This document shows, piece by piece, positions 4,572-6,435 of a DNA stretch of 6,435 bases (within the stretch, counting starts at the first letter, position 1; every line of letters begins with the position of its first letter). Origin of the DNA: Candidatus Bathyarchaeota archaeon (lineage in GTDB: Archaea > Thermoproteota > Bathyarchaeia > RBG-16-48-13 > GCA-020355125); NCBI GenBank assembly GCA_030617005.1, contig JAUWWH010000055.1, positions 1 to 6,435 on the forward strand, written 5' to 3'. The position numbers were made by a program, and so were the translations under genes. The notes beneath the pieces are model-generated. The model saw only the letters and a program-made list of their open reading frames with translations, was not told the DNA's origin and ran no database searches.

Positions 4572-5501
4572 TTATTTTCTGCGACTTGTTGCTACAATAA
4601 TTATTGAAATTGGCGCCAGCACAATACCTATGAGCGTGGGGGATAGTTCATAACCAATCAAAATGCTACCCATCCATAGGAAAAACACTGTTATACTTGA
4701 AATAACAACAAACTTGACCATCGCATTAAAAAGAAGATTTTCGCTCCACAAGTGCCCTAGACCTCGCCAAACGCTAGAAATACACTCTTTGACTTTATCT
4801 TTATATCCCCTCAATCCTTTAATTTCAACTTCTTTCTCCTCAAATTTTTCATCATTATAAATATCTTTTAAGGTTCTACTTAATTTACCTTGGTCAAAAT
4901 TTATAAACCCCATGATAATCCCTTCTAAATAATCCCTAACATGTTCAGCTTTGTTTTTGTCAGATATTGCGGGGTAAATTCTCTTTCGCAAGCATTCATT
5001 TGTTCTATTTAAAAGGTTGTATTCTCTCGAGCGGAAAAAATCGCCTTGTTCATAATTAATCGTTTTCCTTATTCGGTCAACGGTATTTCCGAGATGACGC
5101 GTAGCTAACCCAATACCTCTTTCTGCCGCATCTATCTTCTTAATTGTAATAGTATTTCCCACCAGTTGTTTATACGCCCGATACAAGGGAAAGATTATCC
5201 AACCATCTTTGTGGAGACGTCTGTCAATTTTTGCGGAATATAACATTGCTCCGATTCCAGCTATAAATACAGCCATACCAATAACAATTCCTATCGCAAA
5301 TGTTATAAAGTAAATTGCTGCAGCTAAGGCTGGATAAAAACTAAAAAGCATTAACACGAGAGACAAACTCGCAAGCTTATTCGATAGACCTTCATCGTGC
5401 GAGTAGTCGTCTACAAAGTCTTCAATTGTCTCATAAGTTCTGGGATGTGCTAACTCTGGATAATTTCTTAATAAAAGTTTTCGTGCTTTTTCATCTGACA
5501 T
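4572..5501 (-). CDS. Membrane protein with N- and C-terminal helix pairs, unknown function
   Basis: This 309-residue protein starts at ATG 5501-5499. It begins with a polar, acidic 40 residues. A hydrophobic pair follows at about 43-65 and 67-89 (ITFAIGIVIGMAVFIAGIGA in the second). A long charged cytoplasmic-type region spans about 90-260 and is rich in K, R, E and D. A second hydrophobic pair lies at about 262-284 and 287-305, and the protein ends SRRK. Two hairpins around a soluble core suggest an anchored scaffold, channel or effector; no family or catalytic motif is recognised. On the minus strand GGTGA (5510-5506) lies 4 nt before the ATG, a good archaeal Shine-Dalgarno site and the only clear one among these genes. 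It follows int(C) on the same strand but has its own A+T-rich promoter. Confidence 0.75.
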   Translation of the reverse strand: MSDEKARKLLLRNYPELAHPRTYETIEDFVDDYSHDEGLSNKLASLSLVLMLFSFYPALAAAIYFITFAIGIVIGMAVFIAGIGAMLYSAKIDRRLHKDGWIIFPLYRAYKQLVGNTITIKKIDAAERGIGLATRHLGNTVDRIRKTINYEQGDFFRSREYNLLNRTNECLRKRIYPAISDKNKAEHVRDYLEGIIMGFINFDQGKLSRTLKDIYNDEKFEEKEVEIKGLRGYKDKVKECISSVWRGLGHLWSENLLFNAMVKFVVISSITVFFLWMGSILIGYELSPTLIGIVLAPISIIIVATSRRK

Positions 5502-5505
5502 ATTT

Positions 5506-5560
5506 TCACCATGTTTATCTAAACTACACGCTTAGATTTAGTTTAAAACCATAAATATAT
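5506..5560 (-). promoter_or_regulatory. Promoter and ribosome binding site of the 309-aa membrane protein gene
   Basis: On the minus strand, ATATATTTAT (5560-5551) and TTTAAA (5547-5542) are two TATA candidates, which would give leaders of roughly 29 or 18 nt. Either leaves room for the Shine-Dalgarno site GGTGA (5510-5506). The first candidate begins immediately after the int stop codon. Confidence 0.5.
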
Positions 5561-5562
5561 GA

Positions 5563-6435
5563 CTAGGATAGGACTTTCAACCTAGCCCCATCGTAGATTT
5601 GCTTTAGCTTCTCTGGACTGTAATCGAGGTAGTGCTTAGCTAAAACTGATTTAGGTGTTCGACCTGCAAAGAAGTCAATGTAAGAGTCAGATATGTTCTT
5701 AGAGGCTAACTCAGAACAGAACCATTTTCTTAGACTTTGAGGGCTAAGATGGATTCCTGTCTTTCTTTCAATTCGCTTAAACATCGTCTTTAACTTGGCT
5801 CCAGTATAGTCAAAGAGTTTAGATTCAGGGTTTAAGTCCTTCTTAGTAGCCAAGTAATCTTCCAACGCTAGTTGAGTTTCATCGTTGTAAAATGTGAAGT
5901 TGGTTCTCTTGGTCCTAGAGCCATTAATACTGGGCATTATGCACCTCATAGAAAAGTCCACATCAGCTATTCTGAGATTCAAGAGAGTGTTGCGCCTCAA
6001 GGAGCTGGTAGCATACATCAGAAATATTGCTTTCTCTACTTTCTTCTTTAACACTGAGTAGGCTTTTTGTAGTTCGTCTTTGGATGATATTTTCGTGAAT
6101 TGAAAGACCATCTCTGGAAGTTTAAAGCTTCTAACCAGTTCTTCCTTATGCAGAAAGTCCCTGAAGTATCGCTTAAAACTTTTAACCCAGTTCGCGTAAG
6201 TTGATGGACTTATTCTTTCGACATCTCTATTGATTATATTTGAAGGATTGGTCTGGAGTTCTGCTAGGAAACTCTGAATGTCTGCATAGGTTACATCTTG
6301 AGGTTCTTTTCCTATATGGTTAAGAAATCGTCTTATCCTAGAGATATGTTGTTTGGTTGTAGGTTCACTTAGTTGCAAATCTACTCTGCATAAGTTAGAA
6401 AAAGCAGTTAAGCTAGAAGAGTTTGGGTTACCCAA
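5563..6435 (-). CDS. int: int(C): core-binding and catalytic part of split tyrosine integrase
   Basis: This 290-codon frame is open from the right window edge to TAG 5565-5563. Numbering from the edge, residues 1-8 are att-encoded. About 9-110 form a SAM-like core-binding domain (TTKQHISRIRRFLNHIGKEP; SPSTYANWVKSFKRYFRDFL). The catalytic domain follows: R147 in SSLRRNTLLNLR, K176 in GSRTKRTNF, R236 in SPQSLRKWF and the nucleophile Y269 in AKHYLDYS. Where most relatives have histidines, this has Q233 (HxxR position) and R259 (in AGRTPKSV). In the circle, 70 residues from the left end precede it, giving about 360 in all. While integrated it has lost its promoter, N-terminal module and a normal start; the TTG at the edge is inside att. 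It should excise the element only if complete integrase is supplied or the circle is present. Confidence 0.88.
   Translation of the reverse strand: MGNPNSSSLTAFSNLCRVDLQLSEPTTKQHISRIRRFLNHIGKEPQDVTYADIQSFLAELQTNPSNIINRDVERISPSTYANWVKSFKRYFRDFLHKEELVRSFKLPEMVFQFTKISSKDELQKAYSVLKKKVEKAIFLMYATSSLRRNTLLNLRIADVDFSMRCIMPSINGSRTKRTNFTFYNDETQLALEDYLATKKDLNPESKLFDYTGAKLKTMFKRIERKTGIHLSPQSLRKWFCSELASKNISDSYIDFFAGRTPKSVLAKHYLDYSPEKLKQIYDGARLKVLS
6410..6435. repeat. attR: right copy of 26-bp att core
   Basis: This is an exact match of 150-175 at the right end of the window. On the minus strand it encodes the first residues (LGNPNSSS) of the int(C) fragment. To its right, outside the window, a displaced 3' tail of the oxidoreductase gene is expected if this is a simple integration. 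The repeat may extend past the window edge. Confidence 0.9.

Larger units (their letters stand above)
150..6435. mobile_element. Small integrated archaeal element with split SSV-type integrase
   Basis: An exact 26-bp direct repeat bounds this segment (150-175 and 6410-6435). Both copies lie inside integrase reading frame on the minus strand, and joining the two ends at the repeat gives one continuous integrase frame. The interior looks more A+T-rich than the host strip at 1-149. From one repeat to the other is 6,260 bp, the predicted size of the excised circle. Contents are the split integrase, a nuclease-like gene, a palindrome array, a winged-helix regulator, a PLD-like protein and three membrane proteins. 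No replication, capsid or conjugation gene is recognisable, so whether this is a plasmid, virus relative or satellite is open. The window stops at the right repeat, so the right host junction is not seen. Confidence 0.88.

Noticed and set aside
4663..4860. 65-codon open frame on the plus strand
   Set aside because: It is antisense to the 309-aa membrane protein gene, has no promoter or ribosome site and a low-complexity serine/leucine-rich end.
5563..5584. CTAGG...CCTAG inverted repeat at the int stop codon, with GGATAGG resembling a half palindrome of the array
   Set aside because: Only a 5-bp stem, overlapping coding sequence, and a single 7-base half-site; chance is the simplest explanation.

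Overview
The window looks like archaeal DNA carrying a small integrated mobile element. It opens with the 3' end of a host gene for an aldehyde:ferredoxin oxidoreductase (AOR) family tungstoenzyme (stop at 189-191). It ends exactly on a second copy of a 26-bp sequence that lies inside that gene's last codons (150-175 and 6410-6435). Archaeal affiliation is inferred from TATA boxes roughly 35-40 nt before several start codons (very short leaders), an archaeal-type winged-helix regulator, an AOR-type host gene and an SSV-type split integrase. The host strip looks richer in G+C than the rest. I cannot name the lineage; an anaerobic archaeon is the safest statement.

The two 26-bp repeats read as attL and attR of one element, whose excised circle would be 6,260 bp. 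The tyrosine integrase gene is split across the two ends. Its promoter and an N-terminal ribbon-helix-helix (CcdA-like) module lie at the left end (385 down to 150, minus strand). Its core-binding and catalytic domains lie at the right end (6435 down to 5563, minus strand). Joining the ends at the repeat restores one open frame of about 360 codons. This is the SSV-type arrangement, in which integration interrupts the integrase gene. Archaeal integrases usually target tRNA genes; here the target is the 3' end of a protein gene, and the element supplies a replacement C-terminus.

Layout from left to right: host AOR end and attL; int(N) fragment; a divergent promoter region with two operator-like inverted repeats; a PD-(D/E)XK nuclease-like gene (582-1361); an intergenic region with four copies of a 15-bp palindrome of the form CCTRTCCWGGAYAGG (1456-1608), the best candidate for a replication origin or operator array; a doubtful 69-aa ORF; a small two-helix membrane protein on the minus strand (1853-2134); a winged-helix regulator (2311-2574) followed by a four-helix membrane protein (2634-3212); a phospholipase D-like protein with one HxR(x4)D motif (3501-4298); a structured intergenic region; a second four-helix membrane protein on the minus strand (4572-5501); then int(C) and attR.

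No gene here resembles a known replication initiator, capsid protein, portal, terminase or conjugation ATPase. The element could be a minimal integrative plasmid whose initiator is unrecognised (the nuclease-like protein beside the palindromes is the obvious suspect), a satellite that borrows functions, or a remnant. The membrane proteins and the PLD-like protein are cargo of unknown role. All functional statements come from reading motifs by eye; no database search was possible.
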